Below are positions 11,735 through 23,472 of a DNA stretch of 64,000 nt, piece after piece. Position numbers and translations under genes: made by a program. The DNA lies in the NCBI GenBank assembly GCA_037893245.1, contig JBAIAA010001105.1, forward strand, positions 186,001 through 250,000. Reading direction: 5' to 3'. How positions within the stretch are numbered: position 1 is the stretch's first letter; each line of letters begins with the position of its first letter. The notes beneath the pieces are model-generated. The model saw only the letters and a program-made list of their open reading frames with translations. It had not been told where the DNA came from and did not search any database. Source of the stretch: Crossaster papposus. Its lineage: Eukaryota > Echinodermata > Asteroidea > Velatida > Solasteridae.

Positions 11735-13531
11735 TTAACCTGAATATTTTTACACACGCGCAAAGCTCACCACTTGCAGCGGCAACTCTATTTGTATTAG
11801 TAGACCAGCCAAAGTGTGAAAATACACTTTGGACGGCATTGTTTGTTAATGGCCGGCATCTATGCTAGATATGTTGTTCATGGGATCAGGAAGACGATGA
11901 GGGTGGATGCCACGCATATTAATTTTAAGGTCATTTTGAGGTCAAAAGGTCAAATAAGGTAAAAAAATCAGTATTTTCAAAATTTGTACAAATTGTAACC
12001 GCAATTGATAGATCTATCCATACAAATTATTGTTAACTTCATGTTGATACACCAAACCTATGAAATTAACGAATAAACTTTCATCTTGTACACAAATACA
12101 TATATATAGCAAAATGAAACTTAAAATTGTGATTTCTCAAAAGTGCATATCTTAAGAATAACGAAGTTGTTTGCACTCCCTATCTCATCGGTGCATACAT
12201 TTGTTTCAAACAACTTTTTTTCCAAGGTAAAGATGCCCCAACGGAGTCCACTTTCAGGTTCTATAGATCGTGTAAGTTGACCTCGAGAAAGTACGAGACT
12301 TTACGAGAACCCGAACTTTCGGGCACATCCAATTCAACGTGTAAAGCAAGTAGTTTTCTTTAAATAATTTGTTTCGGCGTTGCTCTTTTTACTAAAAGGT
12401 ATGGATAAAAACTTTTAGAAAATAAAAATTGTCAGTTAAATTTACAAATTGTGAACGATATGTCAAATTAGGATAAAAGAAAACCGAAAAAGTCTAGTTA
12501 CGTCATACGTACGCCATTCAATTATTGTTCTCTATTTCACGCGCGAGTCTTTCTAAAGCGTACCCCACATGTAGTATTATGTTCGTTCTATTACGTAAGC
12601 ACACTTCAGCACTAGAGCATGGTGTACTGGGGGTTTGGCTTTCTCTTCCAAACAATGAGCCAATCACGTTGCAACCTGTACGCTCATATCATACGCTCAT
12701 ATCGTGCGATATCATAATTATGCCGGCCGCACGATATGCTGGCCGTGCCAACATCTCTTGTGCACTCGCGTTGACGTTTGTATAATGTGCATGCTAAACC
12801 CCTCTAATAATTCTTGACTTCCGTAATGTCCCCCCCCCCCACATTTGAGATGGGATTGACGCCCCTGAGTCAAGTTCCTTAAAAGTTTGGCGTAAATGTT
12901 TCTGAAGCGCCTGCCTATCATTATGTTTTTAATGTTGTACTTTGGTTCTTCTGATTTTTATTGAAAGGGAGGCGGGGCTGCGAAGACGATAGTTTTTTTA
13001 TCGTGTCAATTTTTAAGGAATTGAGCACCAGAAAATGTTATTTTGACATTTTATAGAGACCTCTGACTTCCAGAGCTCCGTATGAATAACACTGACGATC
13101 GACTAATTTTTACAGAAACAAACTCCCATGGTATCTACTCAGCATTCCCATCATTGTACCGGTGTCGTATGAAATTCAGACTCCTATGAAAATCGGACTC
13201 CTTTTCTCTATTATTGGTTTAAACCCTCTCACGTGACCGGTCACTCTCCTAATTATCATGACCATTACTTAATTAGGCCTGCGCATTACTACCAATTAGT
13301 CTGTATTTCATAGTCCGAAATTCATGCCACACAAATGGGAATTATTTCTAAGTGAAGGAGAAACAGTACTGTCCAAAACTTCTGAAATACCCACAATTTT
13401 ATTGCCATTTTTTTCAAAACAATATATATTGAGCGAGAGTTAAAGCGGGGCTGAATTTGTTTCCGAGCTGCTCTAACATTGCCAAACATAATGAAAGTGA
13501 CACACATGCGATAAATTATTTCAAACCTTAC

Positions 13532-13727
13532 CGGTAACACATATGACTGCAGTGATAATAGATATCATCCAGCCGACCAGCCAGGTTTGTGACGCGAATT
13601 GCTCTTGTAGTGTGGGTAACATCACTCCCAAACCCTTGACGAGCCACATCCAGAACACATAGCTGACAAACAAACAGAGAACTGCGTACCAACCCTGGTG
13701 AATCCGACAAGCTTTGGTCTCGCCCAT
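13532..13727 (-). CDS. SLC16-like transporter gene 0, exon 1 (copy b)
   Basis: A second first exon with the same start (ATG at 13727), length (196 bases) and donor (G|GTAAGG). The peptide is the same as that of the exon at 10935-11130 as far as I can read. It lies about 2.6 kb upstream of that copy, in the same orientation. The two could act as alternative promoters and first exons of one gene to the left, or one may be a silent duplicate. Its 5' flank is split by the 14078-17179 element, which may have separated it from distal control sequences. Confidence 0.8.
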
Positions 13728-14295
13728 AATGAAGCCCTGTCCGATATTCCGTCAGTTTTCGCTTTCGCTGTGACAGCTATGCACAAAACCACCAAATCGT
13801 GCAGTGGCAATTCTTTTTGTCCAGACGTTACACAAAAGCTCGATGCCGTTCTGTGTTTCGCAACAAAACCTATCCTGGGCATGGATCAATGACTCCCGAA
13901 ATTTAAGTCGGCCGGTTTTTGGCTTAAAAGGGAACTATGTCCTGAAAACATAACCCGCACGTGATAGCCCAGATGGTGGCGGTTGTGCAGTAGCGTATAC
14001 AGATACAGAAATCCCCTAAAATATCATGTTTCGGATTGTTTACCTATCCTGTTTTAAACATAAATTATGGTTAAAAGAGTGTTCATGCGTTTTGCACGTA
14101 CGTAAGACGGTCATTAAGCTCTTGGCCAATGAAAAGCTCTGCTTTGCAGGCTCCACCCCAAGCGTCACTCCCTTCGACTGTCCACGCCCTTAAAATTCCA
14201 CAATGAGAGCCATCTGCCATTGTTCGTTTTCTGCCATTGTTGATTTGCAACGGTCGTGAAGAGGACAATGCAACTCTATACTTCATCGAGTTGTT

Positions 14296-14480
14296 CATAA
14301 TGAAGCACAATATGTGGCAGAGAAAACCCCCCTCTTTTGTGTTGACCATTGTGTTCCCGGAATCTCAGGAATTCCTTTTAGGTTTCAAGGGGGGTGGGTT
14401 AGGTTACAATAGTGTTGAGTGCGTATAAACTATAGGGATAAGAGGGGGGTACCCCTCTTCCACATATCGTGCTGGGTATA
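14296..14480. mobile_element. hAT-like MITE, copy 1
   Basis: 185-base element whose inverted ends contain CTCTGCCACATATCGTGCT and its complement. It is flanked by the 8-bp direct repeat GAGTTGTT (14288-14295 and 14481-14488). An 8-bp duplication fits hAT. Orientation is opposite to copies 3, 4 and 5. Confidence 0.8.
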
Positions 14481-14600
14481 GAGTTGTTCACGGCTCGAAT
14501 GTTATAGGACTCTTTATGGCAATAGTGCAGGCCCGTACGGTACACAGGGGTGCGACCGGTGCATACGCTACCCCCTTTTCCCAAAAGGTCCACATGTTCC

Positions 14601-14784
14601 CATATGAAGCACAATATGTGGCAGAGAAAACCTCCCTCTTTTGTGTTGCCCATTGTGTTCCCGGAATCTCAGGAATTCCTTTTAGGTTTCAAGGAGGGTG
14701 GGTTAGGTTACAATAGTGTTGAGTGCGTATAAAGTATAGGGATAAGAGGGGGGTACCCCTCTGCCACATATCGTGCTGGGTATA
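14601..14784. mobile_element. hAT-like MITE, copy 2
   Basis: Same family as 14296-14480, with flanking 8-bp repeat CATGTTCC (14593-14600 and 14785-14792). Confidence 0.8.
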
Positions 14785-14926
14785 CATGTTCCTGGGTAAA
14801 TAATGGTATTTTGATGTAGAAATAACGGTACTGTACCACAAAAATAATAAAATTACATTGGGATCTATACTTCTCGTAGGTTACATCTATACCATGTATA
14901 CAGTCGGCGGCTTCAAGAGTGTTCTT

Positions 14927-15116
14927 TATACCCAGCACGATATGTGGCAGAGGGGTCCCCCCACCCCCCTCTTATCCCTATACCATATAACACAGTCCAC
15001 ACTATTGTTACCTAACACATCTCGCTTGAAACCTAAAAGGAATTCCTAAGATACCGGGAGCACAATGGTCTATACAAAAGAGGGGGGGGGTTCTCTGCCA
15101 CACATGGCGCTTCAAA
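14927..15116. mobile_element. hAT-like MITE, copy 3
   Basis: Same family, opposite orientation. The flanks GTGTTCTT and TTGTTCTT agree in 7 of 8 bases. Confidence 0.75.
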
Positions 15117-15165
15117 TTGTTCTTGGTGAACACCTGCAGTTGAGTTACGCCAAGTGATTGTTATT

Positions 15166-15666
15166 GACGTATTATTTGAAAAGACTCACAATCCTTTAGG
15201 TACGTCTTTTACTTTACATTTGTATCGACGACGTATCATTTGAAAAGACTCATAATCCTTTAGGTACGTCTTTTACTTTACATTTGTATCGACGACGTAT
15301 CATTTGAAAAGACTCACAATCCTTTAGGTACGTCTTTTACTTTATATTTGTATGGACGACGTATCATTTGAAAAGACTCACAATCCTTTAGGTACGTCTT
15401 TTACTTTACATTTGTATGGACGACGTATCATTTGAAAAGACTCACAATCCTTTAGGTACGTCTTTTACTTTACATTTGTATGGACGACGTATCATTTGAA
15501 AAGACTCACAATCCTTTAGGTACGTCTTTTACTTTACATTTGTATACACGACGTATCATTTGAAAAGACTCACAGTCCTTTAGGTACGTCTTTTACTTTA
15601 TATTTCTATACAGGACGTATTATTTGAAAAGACTCAAAATCTTTTAGGTACGTCTTTTAGTCAGAT
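15166..15666. repeat. 64-bp minisatellite, about 8 units
   Basis: Direct repeats of a unit starting GACGTATCATTTGAAAAGAC and containing CCTTTAGGTACGTCTTTTAC. Each unit holds the short inverted pair AAAAGAC/GTCTTTT, so every unit can fold. The last unit is degenerate. Confidence 0.92.
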
Positions 15667-17100
15667 AACTTAATGTTATATTAAGGGATTACCGTTACCA
15701 GGCGGATAAAGGCACCATATTTGGAATGAAGACCCATTTTTTAAAAGATTTTATTTGTTGAAAAGTATGTTTTGGTGAATCTACTTTGGTGAATCTACTA
15801 TGAACAATTATAACATTTTGATATTTAGCCCAGCGAACAAAAACAGGCAAAAATGAGATGGCTGTAAATTGGGCTAAGTAAACGGTCGGTGAAGGGTTGC
15901 CTAACGTGGGAGTTCAAGTTCAAGGGAACCCCCAAATAAGAGTATTATTGCTTATAATTATGTCATCGTCAAATGGTTTCTTACACATAAATTTAGTAAT
16001 TTTCCTGAACTTTGACCACTTTTTAGTCCAATTTACGGACACCTAATTTTTCCCATTTGTGTTTGCTGGGCTAAATATTCCATAAGGTTTTAATATGGTA
16101 ACTGTGCCAGTATGCAACTTGGTGAATTTGAAGCTTATCAATAATGAGGATTGGCAAGACTACTTGATGCTGTACCCTACATGATCAGTTTAATTAATTC
16201 TGAATAATCCCTCTATGAACGTGATATTTTATATTTTATACACTGTCTTGTTTTACACATTGCCTTGTCTTGTTTTTGGCTTGCTGATTCAAATCCACAA
16301 ACACACTCTTTTTAAGAGGCACCAAACTACCAAACTTGCTGGATAGACCGTAGTAGTTACAGAGTAAATTGTTTGATGCTAATTTTATTTTATTTACGAA
16401 CTTCCCTATATTTTATGGTCTTTATTCTTAGACCCTTTTAATGTTTATACATACATTTTTAAAAATAATGTGTACATTTTGATGTAATTCAGCCCCTGGG
16501 CTGCCATGTCGATTTTTGTATCAATAAACCATTTATAATAATAATAAATAATAATGATATCCGGAAACAAGGTAAATGTGCGCAAGTTAAGGGTATGATT
16601 TTTAGCCATTTCGATCTTTGCTGTGTTCTCATAATTATTCAGTCAATTATATGCTTTACAAACTGTTATTGAAGTAAGGAACTGTGAGTAAAATCACCAA
16701 AATTAATTTTGCAAAAAAAATTAAAAATATATATATAGGCCTATATCCAAATATGGGAACAAATATATTACACGACAGGTATTACAGATTTATGCAAGTT
16801 AGCCATATTTCCACTAAAAATCCAGCTTGGTGACCATCATTTTCGGATTCAGCACCCCAAAATAGCTATGTTACAAACTTCTACTCAAAAAATGCGAGTC
16901 TTGCACTAAATGAGACCTTTTTTTAAATATCGCGTAGACTATAAGAGTTCTTATTGCCGGACAACCATTGAAGTAATAGAAGGCAGTGTGTTGTTAATCC
17001 CTAATGTTGCAAATCCAAGAGTGAAAAGAAATTGAACAATCGGCTACCGAACTCGTTATCAAATTCTATAGACGACGGTCGGATGGGGTTGGAGCTTGAG
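15667..17100. other. Non-coding interior of the 3.1 kb element
   Basis: No gene recognised. Near 16495-16555 a segment ending in an (ATA/AAT)n run resembles the 3' tail of a LINE or SINE fragment; this is a weak inference. Confidence 0.45.
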
Positions 17101-17179
17101 GCGGAGTCAGCGAAGCAGAGCTTTTCATTGGCCAAGAGCTTAATGACCGTCTTACGTACGTGCAAAACGCATGAACACT

Positions 17180-18430
17180 AAGGAAACCAACCTACTATGT
17201 CTTACCGCTCCCGAGAAAAGACGGAAACGGCCCTGGTTGTTTAAGCGGACACGACTGTGTACGCATACGTTTTCCATGTCGTTTTATGTTCAATACACGC
17301 TGTGTGTGTCTATAAATTGCACATGGCACCCATGCACAATTGATGTGGTTGTTTAACATGTCCTACATTGTACATCCAAACAGTTCGAGTTTCTGGGGTC
17401 ACTTTGTGGCAATTGGGCAATTCCCGGACATAGTGCCCCTTTAACCTGAATATTTTTACACACGCGCAAAGCTCACCACTTGCAGCGGCAACTCTATTTG
17501 TATTAGTAGACCAGCCAAAGTGTGAAAATACACTTTGGACGGCATTGTTTGTTAATGGCCGGCATCTATGCTAGATATGTTGTTCATGGGATCAGGAAGA
17601 CGATGAGGGTGGATGCCACGCATATTAATTTTAAGGTCATTTTGAGGTCAAAAGGTCAAATAAGGTAAAAAAATCAGTATTTTCAAAATTTGTACAAATT
17701 GTAACCGCAGATAGATCTATCCATACAAATTATTGTTAACTTCATGTTGATACACAAACCTATGAAATTAACGAATAAACTTTCATCTTGTACACAAATA
17801 CATATATAGGCCCTATAGCAAAATGAAACTTAAAATTGTGATTTCTCAAAAGTGCATATCTTAAGAATAACGAAGTTGTTTGCACTCCCTATCTCAACGG
17901 TGCATACATTTGTTTCAAACAACTTTTTTTCCAAGGTAAAGATGTCCCAACGGAGTCCACTTTCAGGTTCTATAGATCGTGTAAGTTGACCTCGAGAAAG
18001 TACGAGACTTTACGAGAACCCGAACTTTCGGGCACATCCAATTCAACGTGTAAAGCAAGTAGTTTTCTTTAAATAATTTGTTTCGGCGTTGCTCTTTTTA
18101 CTAAAAGGTATGGATAAAAACTTTTAGAAAATAAAAATTGTCAGTTAAATTTACAAATTGTGAACGATATGTCAAATTAGGAAAAAAGAAAACGAAAAAG
18201 TCTAGTTACGTCATACGTACGCCATTCAATTATTGTTCTCTATTTCACGCGCGAGTCTTTCTAAAGCGTACCCCACATGTAGTATTATGTTCGTTCTATT
18301 ACGTAAGCACACTTCAGCACTAGAGCATGGTGTACTGGGGGTTTGGCTTTCTCTTCCAAACAATGGGCTAATCACGTTGCAACATGTACGCTCATATCAT
18401 ACGCTCATATCGTGCGATATCATATACCAA
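17180..18430 (-). repeat. First-exon/5'-flank unit, copy 3 (distal part)
   Basis: Resumes the 5' flank of the exon at 13532-13727 after the insertion and matches 11470-12715. Beyond about 18420 it runs into a segment shared with 42010-42060 and 61160-61200 (acttttgtaacaatttgt). No gene was seen. Confidence 0.8.
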
Positions 18431-18848
18431 CTTTTGTAACAATTTGTGACTGATTTTACAGGTATTTTAATGTATTTGTATTCAAAATTGAATTCGCAAA
18501 ATGAAAATCACAGAAATCACAAAAACTAGCAATTCAAGTGTTTGTGTTAAATTTTACGTATCTATCGTGCGATATCATACGCCAACTTTTGCCAGATCTT
18601 CGTAAAAACAAAGTATTATTAAAAAAAAAAACCAGACGTAAAAGTCCTATAGCTGGCAGCTCGGAGGTGCTTCAAAGTTCAATCGTGACCTATATGCGCG
18701 AGACGTAGGCCCACAACGGTCTATTCCCGCTTTGTACAACGCGGCAAATTGCCGTGGCAAATTTGTATCGGCCATCTTTCCAAAATGAACTTCTCGTGGC
18801 ATCTTCTTCGAAGCGCACTGGATTGTGAATCGCCCGTAATTAAGCCGT
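18431..18848. other. Region between gene 0 flank and gene 1 last exon
   Basis: Homologous to 61500-61769 downstream of gene 3 and, near its end, to 47010-47191 downstream of gene 2. It therefore contains the 3' flank and probable 3' UTR of the SLC16 genes. No clear polyadenylation signal was assigned. Confidence 0.55.
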
Positions 18849-20249
18849 CTACTGGGACTTCCGTCTCGCTAGGACCCATTCCATCAAAAATGTCACCAAG
18901 GATAGAGCTAATATGCATCCCCAGATGAAAAAGATCCAATCAAAACTCCCCGTCTGGTCGTACAGCCATCCTGAAAAACAGAATACAAAGAGCTGTAACA
19001 TTTCGTTTGCGTAATAAATTGGAGCTATCAAACATAATAATATGTTTATTAAATAATACCCACTAATTTCAATCCATTATTTTTTTTTTTTTCATATTAC
19101 GCATCAGGCATTTTTAGGGGGCAGTGTATGGAAGGGAATGGAATATAATATTTTGGACAACTTAAACTGTATCACTTGGCCACAATAAAAGCAGCTACCC
19201 CAAACGGTATATATCTGTTAGATTTCGTAAAAGAGGTGACCATATAAATCTCAATGGCTGTTGGTGTTTATTGGTAGACGAACCTAAATTATCAGAATTG
19301 CCTTGAGACTATAGTGACGCCATCAATCACAATGCGCTTAACGAACCTCATAAAGCCATAAAATGAGAAATGATATCATCTGCGTTACCTGGAAGAAATC
19401 CCAGACTGAAAATAAAAATGGCCGCCACCAGCTCCATCCAAGCAAAGGCAGACGCTAAGAGATCTGTTCCAAGCAGCTCTCTTGTGTACAGATCATTAAG
19501 CGATCCATATGATCCACATCCACCATAAAAGAGGAAGGCACTGGCCATCATCAGCCAGTAGGTGTTTACCCAGGGAGTTATCAGTAGAGCCGAGGAACTT
19601 AGTACGATTAACAGCACCATCACCGGTCGGAATTTAAATAAACCTCTGTCTACAGCATGAGCAGACAGGAGCTGGAAAACGGCGTTGCCGACCCCACCAG
19701 CTGTAACGAATGTCACAGCGTCGTACGGAGAGAAGCCTTTGGCTTCGGCTTGGGAAACGTAATAGACAAACCACTGATCAAGCACAAAGCGCCTACCTAC
19801 AAAGATGACTGCTGTGATCCAAAATGAGACCTGGAAACAAACCGAGAGTCCGAAATTGTTCATTTGGGCAGCGAGGGCGTCTCTAAAGGCGCTAAGTCGT
19901 GATGACTGTTTCAAGCTGGCTGTCTTATCAGCACCTGATGAACCGACTTGTGGCTCCTCATTGTTGTCGGTTTCCACCGACTGGTAACTACCATTTCTAT
20001 TGGATTGATCACTCAATGGTGCACGTAGGAGGGCGCCACAAACCCCAAGATGCAGGGCCAACCCTCCAAGAATAAGCAAAGCACCTCTCCAGCCGTACGT
20101 GTCTAGCAACAGTTGTACTAATGGTCCAGCAGTGATCGTGCCAACTCAAGCTCCTGACTGTCCAATTGCTGTTGCTGTGGCAAAGGATGTCGTAAAACAG
20201 CGTCCAATTAACGCCCTCATTAGAATGTGGATGACACTTAGAGCAAGTC

Positions 20250-21400
20250 CTGCGGATCATTAACAAGTGAAAGAACGAATGAGGGATTTACTCCACATTG
20301 GTTGTCACCTTTGGGTGTGACATCCTAAGGATTGTTAACATTTCATTATTTTAGAATTAACACAAGTTAGTAAATCCTCAGATGAGTATCATTGATAAAT
20401 TCAGTATTTAAAGTCGCAGGTGACTCTATGGGCTCTGGTCGCGGTCTTACAAAGGCGCTGTTTACTCAGCTAGTCTGGTTCGAAGACCACAACATACTAA
20501 CTATTTATGAGGTCCGGTAACGCTAACATATTGTTATTGCCCATTCAACTACACGTAGGCGCGGCCCAGAGCACTTTATAAAACAGCTTCGTTTGGCCTC
20601 TCATAGTAGCCAAGTAAATAATGGGTTGGGTTATAGATCACAAGATTGTGGTTTGTGATGATGCAACATTTGTATTGACTATTTTTTGACTCCAAGTTTA
20701 TTGTGGGATGAGTTTAATTTAAGGGAAAGCGAGGTTCCGAGAAACTAAGTATCTTCCATTCAGTGTGGTCTAGATACGCCCAGTTCTGATAATCGGTCTT
20801 TACCATGCTGGGAAAAGAATCACGCGTCCGGTATTAGGTCCGGTAGCCACCTTTGTCACGTGATGAAAACTAGAGGAATTCCTCGAGTTTGAACAGTAAA
20901 TTCAGCAAAAATCGAAGCTCATCACCTCCGAAACTGTACATTCTCGGCGCGACCTATTGTAATTTTTGTAATAGGCTGGTTTCGGGCAAACATTACTGTT
21001 GCAATTTAGTAGGCGGGCTTCAGACCTAATACGCAATGCATACAATTAGCATATATTACAAAGATTTCCCTGAAATTATGAAATATTCACCGCTTTAGAG
21101 TGTACCGGGCCCCATTTGTTAAGTCCAATTGACAATGGGGTCGGGGAACCAGACTAACTTCCTGCCCACCACCCATACTGGGCCCAATTTCTTAGCTCTG
21201 CTTACCGTTAGCCAAAAATCCCTGCTTACTATAGCAGAAAATTCGGTGCTTACGGTACACGTATTTCACGCGTTAGCGAAGAATTTTTGTCTCTGAGCAT
21301 GCATACAACCCGTAACTAAGGATTCTGTGCTTACAGAGTAAGTACATAATTTGTCTGCTAGCGGAAAATCGCGACCGTAAGCGCGGAATTCTGTGGTTAA
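20250..21400. other. Intron 2 of gene 1, conserved proximal part
   Basis: Runs parallel to 63136-64000 of gene 3 and partly to 48594-48990 of gene 2, so it is ancestral intron sequence. No gene seen. The similarity ends near 21190 (actgggc). Confidence 0.7.
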
Positions 21401-21578
21401 TGGCCCTGTCACACCAAAACGTTTTAGGCCAACGCGTGAGTAACGTGTTGTAATTTTGGCAACACGCTGGCAAACGCTGACCAACGCTAGGCCAGCGTTA
21501 GCAACAGGCTGAGCGCGTTACTCACACGCTGGGACACGCTGTCACACGCTGAGGAAAACATATTTTTTTCAACATACC

Positions 21579-22517
21579 CAGGGGGCATCAGGAAGAAAAT
21601 TTCTCGATATCGGGTCAGAAAATTCCAACGAAATTTTCGGCGTTGACCCACCCACCCTTACGGATATTTTTTTTGGAAAATGATATCCGGATGCCATACC
21701 CACCCCTTTTACGGAATATTTTTTTTTTCATTTCATTAACTGGAGTTCAGACCCACCCCTTTAACGGGAAATATTTTTTTCATTTCACCAACTCAAGTTC
21801 GGACCCACCCCTTTAACGGGATATATTTTTTCATTACACCAACTGAAGTTCGGACCCACCCTTTTCACGGGATATTTTTTTTTATTTCACCAACTGCAGT
21901 TCGGACACACCCCAACTCGCCCCAACTGGAGAAAATAATGCAATCTCTTTCAGACTCGAATTTGCAGACTTCATCCCCGGCGCCCGGCGCCAGTCTCAGT
22001 CCGCATCCGGTCCTCAGTTCCTCGGAGTCCAGCGTACTATTATCTTCACTTTCGTTTTCAAAGATTCAATGTTTCCGAGTTGGAAAATTCGACAATTACC
22101 CGTAAATTACGCCGGTTGTCGCTCTTCATTCAGAATGCGGCGGCCGCATATTAAGAATAGGATCGTCGCCCGACACTGACACCGTGAGAGCAGTCAAAAC
22201 GGACTTGAAATTGAGAATGCCCGTAAGTTTTTTATTTTTTCTCGATTAAAAATTCGATCACTGACGCTGTCACTGATCACGAAAATTTTAACAAAATGCT
22301 TGAAAATGGCGAAAAATGGAGTGAAATATTTTTTTGTAGTTCAAGTCAGGTGTTTTGACCCACCTTTTTTGTTGAAATTTTTTTTTTCATTCCAAAATCC
22401 AGTTAGACCCACCCCTTTTTGCAAAATTTTCTGGCGCCAGAAAAGTCTGCCGCGAGGCCTGTTAGACCACCCCACCCCACACCTGATATCGAAAATTTTT
22501 TTTACTGATGCCCCTTG
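21579..22517. mobile_element. Nested 939-bp TIR element with 7-bp flanking repeat
   Basis: The ends read CAGGGGGCATCAG and CTGATGCCCCTTG, with inner similarity around TCGATATC. The 7-bp direct repeat ACATACC flanks it. The CAGGG start suggests hAT, but that family usually gives 8 bp. It contains a minisatellite (21680-21915). Confidence 0.7.
21680..21915. repeat. About 60-bp minisatellite, 4 degenerate units
   Basis: Units contain GGACCCACCCCTTTAACGGG followed by a T run and TTTCACCAACT. Confidence 0.8.
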
Positions 22518-23472
22518 ACATACCTACAAATTCCCGCGTTTGCCAGCGTTTGACTGCACACACTAGAGGCGCGTTGGAGGTTCGTTACTCACGCGCCGAA
22601 CACGATAGACGATCGTTATAAACCCGCTACTCACACGCTGGCGACACGCTGGTTATGGCCTTGTCATATCAGAACGTTTTAGGCCAATGCATGAGTAGCG
22701 CGTTAAAAATAGTTGATACGCTGGAAATCGCTGAACTTTCACAGAAAAAGTCAAGTGGAACCGTGATTTCAGCGTGTCCATACAGGTTGATAACGGGATC
22801 AAAGCGTATGCCAGCGCGTGAGTAGCGTGTGAGGAACGCGCTCAGCGTGTGAGGAACACATCACAGATTTATAGGTCGCCAGCGTAGTGGGTTGGTAACG
22901 ATCGTCTAGCGCGTTCGACGCGTGAGTAACGAGCTTCCTGTGCTCCGCCAGCGTGTGCAGTCACACGCTGACAAACGCTGAACATTTTAGGTATGTTGAA
23001 AAATGTATTTTGACCTCAGCGTGTGACAGCGTATGACAGCGTGTGACAGCGTGTGGGTAACGCGCTCAGCGTGTTGCAAACGCTGGCCTAGCGTTAGTCA
23101 ACGTTTGCCAGCGTGTTGACGAAATTCCAACACGTTACTCACTCGTTGGCCTAAAACGTTCTGGTGTGACATTACTGTAGTAGCGCGTCGGCTTTGTATA
23201 CAACTAATCATGTGGTCGTTGCAGTACGCTGGCGCGCGTTGGAACGCGCTACTCAGGCGCTGGGCAGTCGTTCATCAGTCTTCGATTGCGTTACTAACTC
23301 GTTACTCACGCGCTGGCGAACGCTATGAAGCCGTTATCAACGCGTTATGGACACGCTGAAATCACGGGTCCACTTGACTTTTTCTGTGAAAGTTCAGCAT
23401 TTGCCAGCGTATCAACTATTTTTAACGGGCTACTCACGCGTTGGCCTAAAACGTTCCGGTGTGACAGGGCCA

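Larger units (their letters stand above)
10892..13490 (-). repeat. First-exon/5'-flank tandem unit, copy 2
   Basis: This unit holds an SLC16-like exon 1 (10935-11130), its 5' flank and, from about 13100, the intron-side sequence that precedes the next exon 1. It is nearly identical to 1-2300 and serves as the empty-site control for the Harbinger insertion. The region 11131-13490 has no recognisable genes beyond the embedded TTAA MITE and an 11-base C tract at 12830-12840. Confidence 0.85.
14078..17179. mobile_element. 3.1 kb long-TIR element with internal minisatellite
   Basis: The paralogous empty site (gttaaaaggaaacc at about 11470) is interrupted here, with AAG duplicated at 14075-14077 and 17180-17182. 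The ends are inverted repeats: about 67 bases are identical (starting AGTGTTCATGCGTTTTGCAC), with weaker similarity out to roughly 100 bases. No transposase ORF is present. Inside are three copies of a hAT-like MITE and an eight-unit 64-bp minisatellite. It is a non-autonomous element; the 3-bp duplication does not fix the superfamily. Confidence 0.85.
13928..17440. mobile_element. TTAA-flanked MITE copy 3, split by a later insertion
   Basis: The left part (13928-14077) and right part (17183-17440) together match the MITE at 11327-11734, with TTAA on both sides. The 3.1 kb element at 14078-17179 sits inside it, so the MITE is older. Confidence 0.72.
21401..23472. mobile_element. TIR element, Harbinger-like, with internal repeats
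   Basis: The ends are inverted repeats TGGCCCTGTCACACC and GGTGTGACAGGGCCA, followed inward by AACGTTTTAGGCCAACGCG-type sequence. TAA stands at both borders (21398-21400 and 23473-23475). The interior is built of many forward and inverted copies of short words such as CGCGTGAGTAACG and AACGCTGGC, including nested partial ends near 22650 and 23175. No transposase was seen. The TAA duplication fits Harbinger. Confidence 0.75.

Noticed and set aside
15166-15666. CRISPR-like array of regular repeats
   Set aside because: The whole 64-base unit repeats without unique spacers, and the setting is a eukaryotic transposon; it is a minisatellite.
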